Positions 12,001 to 27,000 of a stretch of 64,000 nt of DNA are shown one piece after another. Position numbers and translations under genes: made by a program. How positions within the stretch are numbered: the stretch's first letter is position 1; each line of letters starts with the position of its first letter. Origin of the DNA: Larus michahellis. Taxonomy: Eukaryota; Chordata; Aves; Charadriiformes; Laridae. Under the pieces are notes generated by a model. The model was not told the DNA's origin, did not search any database, and was given only the letters and a program-made list of their open reading frames with translations. The DNA is taken from the NCBI RefSeq assembly GCF_964199755.1, contig NC_133900.1:75128727-75192726 (forward strand), given 5' to 3'.

Positions 12001-15000
12001 AGCTTTGTCTGTTCTCTGCAATGATGTAGCAAAGCTTTTTTCATCATTGTCTGATATATGTGAGATAATATGGCCATAAATACCTAGTTTGATCTTTTCC
12101 TGTTTGTTTTTGTTCAAGTGCTCCACCCCCACCTGGAAGTGAAGAGGAAGCTGCAGAAAATGGCGTTGTGAAAACGGTAGTTTTAAATGTGTTTTTGAAA
12201 TACTGCTTTAATTTGTTTTGATTTATGGGGTACTTGTAATTTGGCTAGGACTTATGATTAAATGAATTAATGCGTAAGTGTATGCCTTTGATTTTCTGAA
12301 AGGTGTTTGACACTGTCTCCAGAAACTCTGTAGAAATTATTAAATGAGGAAATCCAATTTCCAGCTGCAGTCCACTTTTTAAATCTAACTTACAGAAAAT
12401 AAATGAATGGTTTTTTGGGGGAAAAGATGGTGTTCAAGACAACTGTCTTTTCTCAAAGACATCTTTTTCACAATTATACTCTCTATTTTTCCTCACTGCT
12501 AGGAAAATAAAATCATCTGTTCATTTTTCTTTTTTGAACATGATAAACAATCATCGTTTGCAGAACTATGTGAAAATATGCATCAAGAGATGAATTACGC
12601 GTGCTTTTCAGAGGCAACATAACAGGCTTCTTTGGTAGTAGTCTTCAGTGTTCAGTATGACTTGTAACTTCAGTGTTAGTATGATGAAGGAAGGGACCAG
12701 GAAATGAAATTTACAGTTGCAATGTTGATGAAAGGACTCATTTTACTGTGAATGGGAACAGTTTAAATCTGTTCTATGAAAAAAATTGTAATTTTACTTC
12801 ACTGGGATTTTTTAGCTAATATCTTGCAAGAATTCTCTTAAGTGATGAGGAAATCATTATCATAATATTTGTGCAAGTTTTAAGGACTGGCCTCTCTCAA
12901 AGGTGTATTTTTTGAGTAAATCTAATTATTTATGAAAGATATTCCAACTTATTTAAAGTTGGAATAAAAAAAAAACTTATGAAAACTTTTAAAAACCTTA
13001 TTTCAGTTGTTTAAACTGAAAAGCTCGCTATTTTAAATGCACCAAAGGCTTTTTGTGCTGCTGCTTATACTATAGGTGGGTGTAGATTTAGTATGTTAAG
13101 TCCAAGGAGACAATAGTATACTTTTTTGGACATGCTGATTTTAAAATATTTCTGAAAATCCTCATTGGTGCAGTTTCCTTGTACTTGTAGGTCTTTGTGT
13201 TTCTCACCTATATAAAGCCTAGTGTTGTTAGGATATCATTAGAACATCTCTATAGAATTGAGAACTTCACGTTAAAAGGTCCACACAAAGGGTAGCAGTT
13301 ACCTAGAAAAATGGATGGTGTTCAAGCTGGCTGAATAAGAAAAGGTGAATATTTCTGTGAGGAGGGAACTAAGAAATTATTGTTTGTAAGTGAAGTTGGT
13401 TTCGTTTGAAAAGGTACACACTACAGACAAAATTTTATTTCCTGTTCGATGCATTTGTAATTGCTCTCTACTACATGGGTTGCCTGGTGTGTGTGAGAGT
13501 GGTGAACTTGTCCTTTTCGTCAGTGGGGCGTTGAAAGACTGTCTTCAGCTGTCGTTTGCAGAATATTTATACTGATCTAGACTTCTCCGCCCCTTGATTA
13601 GACTCTTAATTGCTATGTAAATTATATTAATGTTGTATAGTAAGGATGAACTGCACTCCAACATCGTACTTGTCTAATTTATGTACCAAGCAAGTTAATA
13701 AATGGTATCATATGTAAGGGCTAGAACTCAGCTGTGCTTGGATAACTGCAGCCTGCCTGGGCAGAATCAACTTGACTTTGGTATGTTCAGCCTCTTGCTG
13801 AAGGATTCAATGAGTATGTGAATAAGGGTGAACTGGTTGACTTGGATTCCACAAAAATTTTGAAGAAATTTCTCACCAAAGGATTTTAAGAAAACTAAGC
13901 AGCTGTAGGGTAAGTCCCACGTGGATAATTGATGTGTAAAAGACAGAAAACAGAGGATAGGAGTAAAGATTCCGTTTTCACAGTGAAGGAAGGTCACCTC
14001 CAGTAGGGATTCTCTGGAATGTTGTGTATAACCTGTGCTGTTTAACGTGTTTATGAGTTACTTGGAAAAGGGATAATTTGTGGGATCACAAGTTTTCTAA
14101 TGCTACAGAGTTATTCAAGATAGTAATAGCAAGTACTACCTGTGAAGAGCTGACTAGTTAATAATTGTGCATAGAAAAAGAAGAGTGATGTTTGCGGGAG
14201 GAAAAACAAGTTTACAAATAAAATGGTGGTCTCTGAGCTGATCATTACCACTTAGGAGGAGCACCAAGATATGTAGAAAGATCCATGAAACTGACAGTTA
14301 GCTGCTTGTCTGGAGTCTAAAAAGCAGTTAAACCTTGGGATGTAACAGAAAATGAATGGAGAACAAAATGGAAGGTATCATTAAATAAATTCATGGTGCA
14401 GTTGCACCCTGAATTTTGTGTGCTGTTTCGTTCCACTTAGATCATGAAGGCTTTACTTCAACTGAAAAAAGTGAGAGAAGAGGAACAGCAAGAGTAATCA
14501 GGGTAGCTTCTATACAAGGAATGTCTGAGTAGGCAAGGACTTCTCAGCCTGGAAGATGGGAATATGCGGGATATGATGGAGGCTAACAAAATCACATACA
14601 GAGACTATAAATAAGGATTTACTTCTCACAGTCCCTTCCATATGAGAACTGGGACTGTTAAATGAAAGTTGTAGGAGCCAGGATGAAAACAAGTAAGAGA
14701 TTGGCTCTTCATGCAGTAGACAGTGCTATGGAACTCCTTGCCAAAGAGAGTGTCGCTGCTGGGAGTTTATATAAGTTGAAGGGAAGTCTGGGCAAGTACT
14801 TGAGAGAAAAATCCATTGGGGGTTACTAAATAGACAAGCCATAACTGGCTTAGGAAATTCCCTGGGCTGATGATGATCAGCAGCAGAAAGACTGCTAGGG
14901 GGGAGCATCATATGTGTTTGCCCTGTTTTTTCTCTCCCCTGTGGTGTCTGGGAGGGGAAAACCAAACCAAAACACCAAACAAACTCAAAACACTGGATTA

Positions 15001-18000
15001 CAAGATGAACCCTTGGTATGAACTGGCATGACTCTTTTATTTACCAGCAAGCTTGAATGCTGTGGGACAGAACAGCATGCAGTGTGCTCTTGTATCTGTT
15101 TTCAGCCTGTTTGCTGAAAAAATCTCAAGCATATTATATAGTTTACTGATGTTAGGAACTTAATAGATATCTCTGAAGCGCAGTGTTCGTCTACAACTGG
15201 GAAAACATTTATTTGATTTACCCTGGATATGTAACTGAGGATGGTAAGAAGCTAGTCTTGTGTATCTTTACGTTCTTTCCTGGGTGACAAGATAGGAGTA
15301 GAACCAGTGTGTATGAGCTACGTATAGAGGAGAAGGATATTAGATAGTGGAAACTATTTTATGCTTATTTAGGAAATGTCATGTTTCAGAAACAGAGCTT
15401 AGTATTAAAGATACTTCCCTATTTTGATCCAGATGTTTCAGATACTTGTAGCATTTCAGCAGGTGAGCCTCCTAAATTTACTGTTAATGCGGCTAAGTGC
15501 TGAGGTCTGGGAAAAGGAGAACTTTCTTCTTTCGAAGATTTCTAGAACGGATAGTTTTGTTTGGGTTGTTTTTCCACTGTAAAGGTAAGTGACTGCTTTC
15601 TGTCTAAGCAATGACTTTTTCTTTCGTAGAAGGTGGCAGAGGCTGAGGATGACAGCGATAGTGATAGTGATGATGATGAAGATGATGTTCAAGTCACCAT
15701 AGGGGATATTAAAACAGGAGCTCCACAGTATAGGTAAGTTATTTGCAAAGATTAACTGGGGGAACTTTAAAGATTATATTAATTATTAATTCAGGCTCTT
15801 TAATACTTGCCAATGTCAAAATGTATGCATAGTTAGTCTCAATTTAGGTTTTTTTCAGCTCTTTAACAATGTTTTTAATGATATAGTGGCTTGAAAACAA
15901 AAAAGTGAAATGAATTCAGTGAGTTGTCTTAAAAGAAGAGCTGTTGTATGAGTTAAATTTTGTTTTCAGATTTTGAGAAGTACTTTTATTAAATTTGTAA
16001 AGTAGAGAGTTGGTTTTTATTATGGAATGGCTATGCAACATAGTATTTTTAGGGTTGTTATTGTGATGGTGACATTTTTGTTGCAAATGATAGAGTGGTA
16101 AGCACAGAGAACCTTAGAAACATTTGTCCTTGGTCCTGTTTGTAGTGGATACAGTTCTAATTAGACCTGTATAGTTGCAGTTCCTCTTGATGTTCTCAAA
16201 TATGATTTTAATGCACTTCAGGATGGAGTGGCCAGCCTCTGGACATAATTTCTCAAGATCATGGTTTAGGCGCTTGTACCATACAAGAAATTTTTTGCTA
16301 CTATTATTGCCCCGTATTGCTGCTTCTCTTGATAAAAGGGCTTGGTTTTTCACTGAACACTCTTGAGCAGTGTTAATTTTATCCAAAATTATGAAATATT
16401 ATTTTTCATTATATGGAAGTTTTCTGAGGGAAGTGGTTTACTTGTTTATCTTGGCAATCCTAAAGTTTTTATGCTTATTAAAACCAGAGTTACTAGGGCG
16501 TCATTTCTTAATAGAATTATATGAGGTCTGCAAGTAGGTCTGATTCATGTATGTTATTGTGTTCTTAACTTTAGAATGCAGGTGATCTACTAATTTTTTG
16601 AAACACAGTATTTTAAAACTTTCAATATGTCTTATCCCAAACTAACTGCAAATCAATGTAATATAAAAAATAGTAATTCTTCCAGTTCTTTATTTGTCTG
16701 CTTTCAGTAACTTGTGGTGTAGGCAGTGACCTCAAATTTTGTGAGACTAAAGCAAAACTGGATTTATATTCTCAGTGGATTTGCTGGTGCTCTTGAATAC
16801 AGAAAACAACAAGCAGATGATCCTAAATGTAATTAGAGTGGAAAGTTTTATGTAGAAATGGTTGTTTTCTGAAAAACCTTTTTTTCTGGGCAAATTGGAC
16901 AGAAGGTTCATGTAAGGGCAGTAATGTAAAACAAACTAAACATTGCTGTTTGTTTTAACTTTAGTATAGCAGGTTCCTTTTATAGGATTAAAAGATTTTT
17001 CATATAGTAGTTAACTGCTGTTTAAAAAAAAAAAAGATTTGTTTGAAAAAGTCATGCACAAATACAGCATGGCTGACGAGAAAGTTAAACGTTTTGCATG
17101 AGTTTTGTACTGTTGTAGCACTTGAAGGAAAACTAAAACTGCATGGAAGTGGGACTGTAAACTGTACGCTGCCTTCTAATTATATGTTAATCTCATTATT
17201 TTTATGGTTTGATACAACCTGTGAGGACAGGCTACATTGCATGCAAATGGTAGTGAAAGCTAGCTCTTAACGATCCAAGTGAACAATACTGTAATTCCTA
17301 GGGTAGTTAGATCAGTTCAGTATCCAGATTTCTGAGTGCATTTTTATGAAGAAAGCTCTCAAGTATTTTAGAAAGTGAAATGTTACATACTTTTCTGTTG
17401 GTCACAAAGATAGTACATTGAAACAGACAGCCTTTCAATCATTGTAGAGAAATGCTTGTATTTTCCACTTCTGTACAGATTAAATGGAATAATTATGAAA
17501 AGGAAAAAGGATCTGTCTAAACCCTTTCTTTTTTATTATTATTTCTTTTGTTTTTATGCTAATCCCCAGAGTGTCATCTGTATCCCTAAATGAACTGCGT
17601 TTTTCCTTTCTCTCTTCTCCTGGTTCTGTCCATTCTTGTTTCTATCAAGGTCTTTATCCTTTCAACTCAGGAAGAGTGACTGGGACTTGCTTCACAACTG
17701 TTTATTAGTTGGAGAAGTTGCTACTGAGCATAGAAAGGTACACTCTCTTCCTCCTAGGCTGATCTCTTTACTTTTACAGTGTTACCAGCTTGGAAAGCTA
17801 GAGATTCAGGATGACGATTGAGCCTGGGTCCAGTTTGTTTCTGGATCTAGCTAACTCTTGTTTTGTGTTTTCTTCTGTTTTAAGAGTTTTCTCTGTCTAA
17901 TTCAGTTTTGTTAATTTCTTTAAGTTATGGAGCGGCACCTGTGAATCTCAATATTAAGACAGGAGGACGAGCTTATGGATCTTCTGGTAAGAAAACTTGC

Positions 18001-21000
18001 ACAGTAATATTAGTAAAAATGTAAAAAAAAATGTTTGATTGTTTTGGATTAAGGAAGTCATTTTCGTTTCCAAAACTTCTTGATAAATTTAAATCTGACT
18101 TTTTATATCTATTTTAAGTGTGTTACAACTGTTAAAACTCTACTTGGTAGAGACAGAAGGCTCTAACTTTCTAATTTTTCTTCACAGGTGCTGCAAAAAT
18201 TAAAGGGGTGGATCTAGATGCACCAGGGAGTATTAATGGTGTGCCACTTCTGGAAGTAGATTTAGATTCTTTTGAAGATAAACCTTGGAGAAAGCCAGGT
18301 AATGCTCTGGTTTATGTTAACTGATATGTAGGGATTCAGTAGGTTATTTTAATCATAATTGCCGTTTACTGCATGTTGATGTTTTCTACCATATAGCTAG
18401 AAGATACTGTACAATATAACTTGGAAAAATCAGCTAAGTTATTTGTTGCCTTTGTGCTGTGTGGGTGTGCCATGTTTCTTACTAGACGTTCCACACGTGT
18501 CAGTAAAAAGAGACTGTAGGACGTGCTTTATTTTTTTTTTTAAATACATGTATATCCTGAACTCTCCTTGGAAATCTCCATTTCTGTGGAGATTATAGCT
18601 ATTGGTCTGTGCCGTAGGACCGAAGAATAAAGCAGAAGGGAAAGCAGTTCTAGCAGGTTTGAGCATAAAAAATGGTGAAACGTAGCTGCTTGGGCTTCTT
18701 TGTGTTCACGCATAAACGTCCTTAAGTTTTGAAGAAGAAGCTGGTAGCACGTGGGCTTTCCATATGTCTCCTGTGTGTTTTGTCTGGTTGGCTCAAGTGA
18801 TTTGGCCAGACTTATCTAATACCAGCATTGTTGGGGTTTTTTTAGTGGCAGTACGTCTTGCTGCTCTGTATAGTTTTTTCTAGTGTTTGTATATTGCTTT
18901 GGCAATGCAAATACTGTCTATAAAATGGAAAAAAGAAGCCTTTGATAATATTCTGGTGTTTGAACTGTTAGCTATTTGAGTTACGTCTGGTCTGTCTCTT
19001 ACAATAAAAATACTTCATGGCATCAAATGGAATTAGGAGTCGAAATGAGGAATCAAATACAGAACAAGCAAAAGTCAGTGGTTCTTCACTGAGCATACAG
19101 CAAACTTGTAGATCTTAGATTTATCCTATTGTAAAGATATGGGGATTATAATATCCTATGATATTCTGTAAGTATCTACTTTTGATCCCTGAGACAGGAT
19201 GCTAGGCAAAATACTCTTTCTGACTAAAGAATAGTTTTAAATAAAAACTTATATAAAGTTTTTATAGCCTTAGCTATGAATACTGTATGTTTACTGATGT
19301 AAGACTGTATTGTACATCTCAGTAGTATGTTTTTAGATCAATACCTAATCTGTTTTGATGTTATAAATAGAGGTGTATGTATGTTCAGTGAAGAAAAGAA
19401 AAGATGAGCTTTGTAGTGTCATAAAACCCTGTGCTTTTCTATTTAAAGGGGCTGATCTCTCTGATTATTTCAACTATGGGTTCAACGAAGATACCTGGAA
19501 AGCTTACTGTGAAAAACAAAAGAGAATACGAATGGGTCTTGAAATTTTACCAGTTACCTCAACCACAAATAAAATTACGGTAATTAGTACAACTTTTGTG
19601 GTATTCTACAGGCTTTTTCGCCTGTAAAGCTGTTTGTGTGTCATAAGCTTGTTTTGCTCAGTTCAGTGCCCGTGTTAGAGTTTGCACCTGACTCCCCACC
19701 TTGAGCCTAGAGCGTTTCTGTGTTGCTTCCCTGGCAATTTGTGTGGATAGTGTGACAGACTAGCTACAGCTAGATTGCGTCTGTACCATTATGCAGATTG
19801 TGGCCCAGGTCTAAAGAGTTTTATGGTATCTTAATGGGCAATGTGTTATTTAACTTAGGCTGAAGACAAGTCTATGGAAGTAAGACCCAGTGCAGAGATT
19901 CTCGATGGCAGATACCATCTTTTTAAGGTGAATTTTAGTAAACTTTTGTTGGTTGCTGTCATTTTTGTTGAGTATTGATTCCCATGCCACCACAGACTGA
20001 TTGAAGAACAACTGAAATGGACGTAGCCATTATTTCAAACCCTCATCTTACATCAGTGACATTCTGCGTATGTCACAAAATGCTGATTAAAAAGTGGTAT
20101 TTTATTCGTCACCCTTCTGCAAGCATGTGAGTTAATGGCCTGGTGAACTAACCAATTTCTCAGTGAAATTAATTTTTCTTTATGTGATGGTTTATTTTTA
20201 GTTGTAGTGCATTTGTTTGTGCAGATTAAAGAATTTGTGCAGATGTGCTGGGGAAGCTTTTGTACGTTATGGCATGTTTATTTTTCCTGCGGCCTTTTAG
20301 CTCTTACTGTGTTTTGTAACACCCTTGGCAACTCTGAGATTTGAAAATCAATCTTCCATATTTTTCTGTTGTCCTTTTGGAATTACATGGCAATAAATCA
20401 AGTTATATATAATATTTTTCTGTTTGGAAATTCTGATTTTCAGAGAACAGAAAAATCTGTGTGACAGGATTTATCTTAAGGATTGAACTTTTTTTCAACT
20501 TCTCATTTTCTCATTTATTCTTTTGTTAGACACTAAAGTTGAAGTTAGATTACAAGGGATATTTATTTTGGTTTTTTGCAATATGCAGTCATTTTTGTTC
20601 TTGAACTGTCATTAAACTGACTTGGAACTATTTGTTGTTTTCTTCTGTATGTTCCTGTGACAGAAGTGTCAATTGCAGACAGATATTTTGTTTCCTCTCA
20701 TACGCTACTTGAGGGTATCCAGTCATTTTGACTTTATCTTAGCAAGAACAGATCAGAAGCTCCCTGGGGTTTTTTGCCTTCCTCAGTTATCATTATAATA
20801 GTGTTATGGAATGGCGGAAATGTTGGGAAATGGGAGTTACGATTTGTAACTGACTACACTTCAAATTTCTCTGAAGTGTTGTCCCGAAGGAAGAAGGATA
20901 AGTATTCCAAACCAAAGCATCCCCTATTTCTAGCTCAGTATTGACTCTCTGGGGGTGCAGTGATCAAACAGTACAGGTAATAATTGTGTTGTAAGAGTCT

Positions 21001-24000
21001 GAAGTAACAGTTTGTCATGTGTTTTACAGAGAGGTTATATGTAATTATTAAATAATTTCATTAACTTTTTTCCACTCTTCTGAAATACTCTCATGTCTCA
21101 TGTAATTTACATGATATGTTTGGATTAATCTTCTGTAAATGGCAAGATTTTGCCTCCTGCATTTTCCAGTTACTCATTAATTAATATAAGTCTTACTTTT
21201 CAGAGTTTTAAAAGCTTAAACCAAACTTGTCAGGTTGCCTTTTTTTTTTTTTTCCCCCATATTTCTGGATATTAAAGTTTAATTCCATTTTTAATGGATC
21301 TTAACTATTTGTGTACATTTCCGGGGGGTTGGGAAAGAGGTGCCTGCGTTTAGAAGTGAGATTCTGCAAAAGCTTATTAGTTCACTTGCCTACAAGAAGC
21401 TGAGAGATCACAGCCTATGTGATGTTATACCATGAGGGAAGTAGCTATTGCGAGTGCTGTAGCCGTGTGGTTGGTACAGTGGGAGTGTCGTTAAAAACTG
21501 AATCAGTACCGGTTTGTCTTCAATGCTAACCAACGTAGGGTTTTCTTTCATGTATAATGCGCTGCTGAAGTCAAATGATACTTGAAGTACTTGCACCAAA
21601 GGTCTGGTATAGCTTTAATAATTTGTCTCTGGAATTTTGCAGTACTTCGGAAACAGCAGTATGTTTTTGAAGTATTCAGTCTGAACTAATGAAAAATCTT
21701 TTAAAGTTTGCATAACCCAGAGTGTGAGGTGACCCCTTGCTATGACTCAGAAATTAAGTGGTTACTAGATCTCGTGGTCAGTAAGGCAGACGAAGAATCC
21801 ACTCAGTTTCTTGTCTTGTGGTTTGGTTTTGGGTAGCAGACTTGTTAGGTATCTCTGTCGTTAGGATTATGAAGATTTTTATTATTTTAATAAGTTTGCG
21901 TCTCTTAAAAATTAAGATGTTATTTTGTTCATACAGGAAATTCTACAAGAAAATCAGTCTGGTCTGTTAATGTCCAAATCAAATGCTTGGAAAATAAATA
22001 TTAAAAATGTCTAGTCTTCTGTTAATAATTTGTTCTCTGACATAATGCTTCTTTATATTAAATACAATACTTAAGTAATATATCCTTATAAAATACAGAA
22101 TCTTACTAGCTGTGCAAAGGTGACAGTTTTTAAAATACCTTATTAAAGTTACTTTCTTTTTGTGTTGCCTATGTGCTTTGCTGAGTGTTGGGGCTACTAC
22201 GCTTCTGAGGTTAAACTAATGATGGAACATTATTTTGAAGGTACAGCAGGGCAGAACTGGAAATTTGGAGAAAGAGTTGGCAGTGCAGTCGACCAAAGCT
22301 GATTTCACATCTCCTCCTGCCTTATTCAAATCAGGAATTCCAACAAACAGGTCAGTTAGACAGTTGTAAGTCAAGACCAAAAAACTTTTCATTCTGCTAC
22401 CTTTATGTATTTGAAGTTCATGATTTCTCTAGGAAAAAAGGAAAATATGTTTTTGTAACAGGTAGACATGAGGGGAAGAGTGATCCTAATCACTTTTGGC
22501 CTTCAGTTACCATTACACATGAATGCTGGCTGTTTGGGAAAGAGAAAGTAGAAAGAAAGGGGAGAAAAAGCAACAGGACCAAATAACAAGGCAGCTATAA
22601 AAATCCAGGTGTTGATCACACCGTGGTTTTTGTGTAGAATTAGACTGGCCAACAAAATGTTTTGATCTAGCTCCTTTATGCGTATTAGCTAACATGTCTT
22701 CTCAGTTTAACAAGATGGAGTCAGACAACTATGACTTCCACTGCAAGAATTCCCGGAACCCGATCTCTTTCCTGCAAGGTGGCTTTAGCTTCTCCGTATT
22801 TTAATATTTTAGTATACTTTCTTTGAAATGCGAGAAATTATTTCCTAACTAGGGTTTCTTCCTTTCCTTCTTGCAGCCCCATGCTTTATTAAATTCTGTC
22901 CTTTATATCTCAGCTATTGCTGTTTGCTGTCTGGCACTTGGCTTAGGATGAATCCATGCTTCTGCTTCACTTAGTTATCAAGTGATCCTGTTTTGGAATT
23001 TTGGTTCTGTGCAAATTAAAAGCCACTGTATTATAAATGATGGTAAGGGAAGTAGAGCAGGTTGTACGCTTTAGTCATCAACAGTTAAAGATTGGCATCT
23101 ATGACTTGTCTTTAGCATTGCATCCATAAGTACCTTGACTAATTCAGAGGCACTCATGTTTAATTATTCCATCCTTTAAGAGTCAGTTTAACACCCAAAT
23201 ATATTTCGCTTGGGTGGAAAAAACAATCTTGTGTGATGCTCTTGCCTGCATTTTTCTTTCACTCCTAGAATATTCCTCCTGGTAGCCTAAATTCTTCTAT
23301 GAGCTTTCAGGTTATACTGCAGGTTTTAGTAGGTTTTAGTTGTTGGGTTTTTTTTTATCTTTGTTTGTCTAAGAAGTAGTAAAAGTCTTCCAAACTTTTT
23401 ACCAACCCTGTAATATTTTATATTTTTTTTAATTCTCTGAATTGTTTCTGATGTGTGATATTCTTGTAACAGAGTTCTCAAAATTGAATGTACGGTTGAC
23501 AGGGTAAGGATTCCAAATTTATATCTAGTACAGGTTTTGTTACAGGATTTCAATTCTTTATGCATCTCACTGTTGGACAGAGAATGTCTAAAATACTTTA
23601 GAAAGTAGTTAATGACCAGGATATTAAAATGTAGTGAAGCTTAAAGTTGTAGAAAAAATAAATGCATTGTGTAAATTCCGTGATTCTGTGAAATTTGCAT
23701 TTGTTGTGAGAAAACTTAATACAATTAGGTGATATATGTGCATGGTATAGGCTTCATTGGTGAAATCTTTGCTGTATGCTCTAGCTAGGATAAATCTATT
23801 TAATCACAGATGTCTTTATACCGTATTTTTATGTGGTACTTTTTTGTTTTCTGCCTGAAGTTGGCAATCCCAAGTTTAAGTAACCATCTTTTAAAGGTTC
23901 AAGGTTAGTATATTGGTTGTTAAACAGAGCTTTCATGAGAAAATTAAGATGTGTCTGTTTTCTCCGGGAACTAAGTTTACCTTAGCAAAGGTTGGAAAAC

Positions 24001-27000
24001 CCGTATATCTTTAAGAATGAGAAGCCAGTAAGCGGAGTTGGTCTGTTGTGTAGATAAAGAGGAAACAAACCCCTAGGTTTCCAGCCGTATAACCTCTGCA
24101 TTCCAGTGTTTCGAATAGGTTGTTTTATATACGTTTAGGGTGAATACAGTGTTGTTACAATGATGGCAAAACTGACTTCTTTCCATATTCAATATCCACT
24201 CCTTTCGATACATTTGCTTAAAATAAATTCTTATGTAAAGAAAAAGGTATTTCTACCAAGTGGTCAGAAGAGATTTTGAAAGAAAATTGTATGCTTAGAA
24301 GTGCGAGAGTAGCTCAGTGAATGAACGAGTCTTAACTGTATGGATTATGTATACTTCTACTTGAATGACTTCTTCAGAACACAGCTACTGTTTTCTGTAT
24401 ATAAAAACCTGCATTACTAATTTCTTTATAAACAGACAGTGTTCTATGAGATTGGACCTTTTTTTTTCTTTAATTAGAGACTTAATTTTAGGTAGGCAGA
24501 AATTTTTCATCAGTCCAGTTCTTTGATAATTTAAAATAATTGCCTTTATGCAATGAGGCATTTGTAATAGCTTTGTTGTGAAATTGCTGGAAGTATCTCT
24601 CACGTAGCAGGAAAACTTCTCTCAGCTTCTGATGTATTGTAGTTAATATATTTGGTGAAAGAGAGGAAAAATGGTGCAACTGGGTGTAGCAGCATTGGTG
24701 TGGGGATTGGTAAGGAGCTGGGCATGATGACAAGAAAAACTCAAAGAGGAAAGAAGATAGAGACGCAAGAAAAGAAAGACTTAGGCAATTTATCTCAGCA
24801 GAAGCAGTACCTCTTCTCAGTCACAGACAACCACTGCCTCCAGAAAAGCCAGTTAAGGCATCAGGAAGTGGCAGGAACAATATAGGAGGGACAAATCACC
24901 CAAATTAAGGTAAGGGAGGGGGAAATCAGGACATCCTAATCAGATCCTAATTTAACACTTTTTAATTCCCCATTTACCAGTCAGAGCTTCAACGTTGCTT
25001 TGTGGACAATTTTACATGTAGATTTTACAGCACATATTTCTCTTCAATGGGAAGTATGAGGACAGATAGTGAGTTTTGCTTTTTTTTATTTGTTTGTAAG
25101 CAAACATTAAAATAATTCTATGCCTGCTGTTTTTACCTTTTTAGTTTGAGTAAAGTAGGTATTTGCAGATGATTGCAGTTGAAATTCTCAAAAAAAAATA
25201 ATAAATCTCTGAGGTCTAGCAAGGCTGTTGCGCATTACCAATATGTAGGTTGTAGTTTACAAAAAAGAAACAGAATTATTGCTCACCAGCAAATAAGTTA
25301 CTACTTCACTAGAATTGCATCCTAAATGTTTAATTCAAAGAAAAATTCAGTGCTTGTTCATACAATGTGTCTGTGTGAGAAATTTTGCTTGAGTTTGTAA
25401 ACAATGACTGTCTTAATCATAGCGGAGCTATTAGTTGTTTAGAAATGACACCTGAACCTCTTGTCTGGACTTTGTGATGTTTAGGTCTGTTGAGGAGGAG
25501 TTAGAACATAATGGAAATGGTTTAGTAAATGCACATCATATACAAACAATATGGTATAAAACAGAACGTTTGTTCTCTAGAGGTAGTTAATTACAGGTTC
25601 ATTGTATGCATAGTCACAATTAAGGTAAAAACCTGAAGGAGTCTCTTTTGGGTGCAGTGTTTTCTGCAACATGGAGAGGATTTGGCATATTTCAAACCTG
25701 TCCTAACCAGCCAGGTCATAGAGAAATTTTACTGGTTTTTAGACCAGTGTTTTTCCTTATGTCATTTTTCAAGGACTCTGAGATAGTATTGCTTCAAAAT
25801 TGCTTTCCCTGCTTTAAAGCAGGGAAATAAGCAGAAGTTTCATTTACAAGCTGGATGCAAAAACTGGTATTTTCCCGTTCTGGTAATATCTAGAACAGCT
25901 CTCTGTCACAAAACTTAGTTCTGTCAGAAGCTCTTAGCTTTTTAATCTCCATTTATGCTTTTTGTGTTATTATGGAAGAGTATGTTACATTTAAATGAAT
26001 TTTGCTTTCAGGGAAATTAGCCTGTCAGTGCGATGGGCTATTTATCAGCTTTGTCTGTGCTTGGGTCTTTCTGTAAACAGAATTTTTATAGAAAATGGAT
26101 TTGTGATATGTCATTACTGTGAAAAAAATGCAGGTTTCTCTTGTTTCATGAGCTAGCCTTGTGAGACTAAACAATGAAAACCAATATTATTTTTGAAAAA
26201 TGTCTATTTCATATATCAATGATTTCTGTATTACATTTGTTTGCTTCTTAATTATATCAGTCAGTGGCAAGTGAGCTCAGCAAAGTTGAGGCTATCCTCA
26301 AGAGGAGGAAAATAAAGCATAAAACACGTAAGCAAGACAAGCAGGAACACAAGAACGTATTAAGTACCATTTTTAAAGTATGCTATAATTCTTAGACTAG
26401 ACTATAAGTCTAGTGAATAAGTGTGGCATCCAGTAGTTAGTCTGTTTCTGAATTTGGAAAAGTGCGTGTGGGGCAGTTCCAAAAAAGTGGTTCATTATTT
26501 GTGGTGGGGATAAGTGATTTCTGAAGCTATGACTCTGGAAAATAATTGGGTTTGTCTTTTTTTTTTTTTCTTTTTTTTTTCCTTTTCCCTTCTGCTTTTT
26601 CCCCCCCTTTCTCTTTGCTCTGTGGAACCTAAATAAATTCATCTTGCCAAATGAGATTGAGATATTATTCTGAATTAAATCTCCATGGAGGGTGGTGTTC
26701 CTAGTGCAAATAGCTCGTAAATAACGACTCTCTAATTAGAGTGAAATCACTGACTGAGTTGATGGAATGTTCCTCTCAAGCTACACTTTGTATGAACTCT
26801 GCTGTGGGTTCATGTGCATCCCACACGCATGGATTGCCTTTTTATGTTCGGGTGTATCCATTGGGAATGCATCTGTATCCCAGGTGCCCCAATCACGTAA
26901 AGGACAAACCAAACCCTTTCTTTTCTTTGTATACAGCACTGAGACAGAAACCTGGTAATGCTGGCTTAACATTTTACAGCTAAGATAGGTAATGGCTGGG

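Noticed and set aside
22706-22778. Possible FIP1L1 exon ([20 protein letters not shown]...) after exon 9
   Set aside because: It has AG/GT borders and a loose resemblance to the mammalian cassette. Its 73-nt length breaks the frame with exon 10, and the true counterpart is clearly at 24799-24909.
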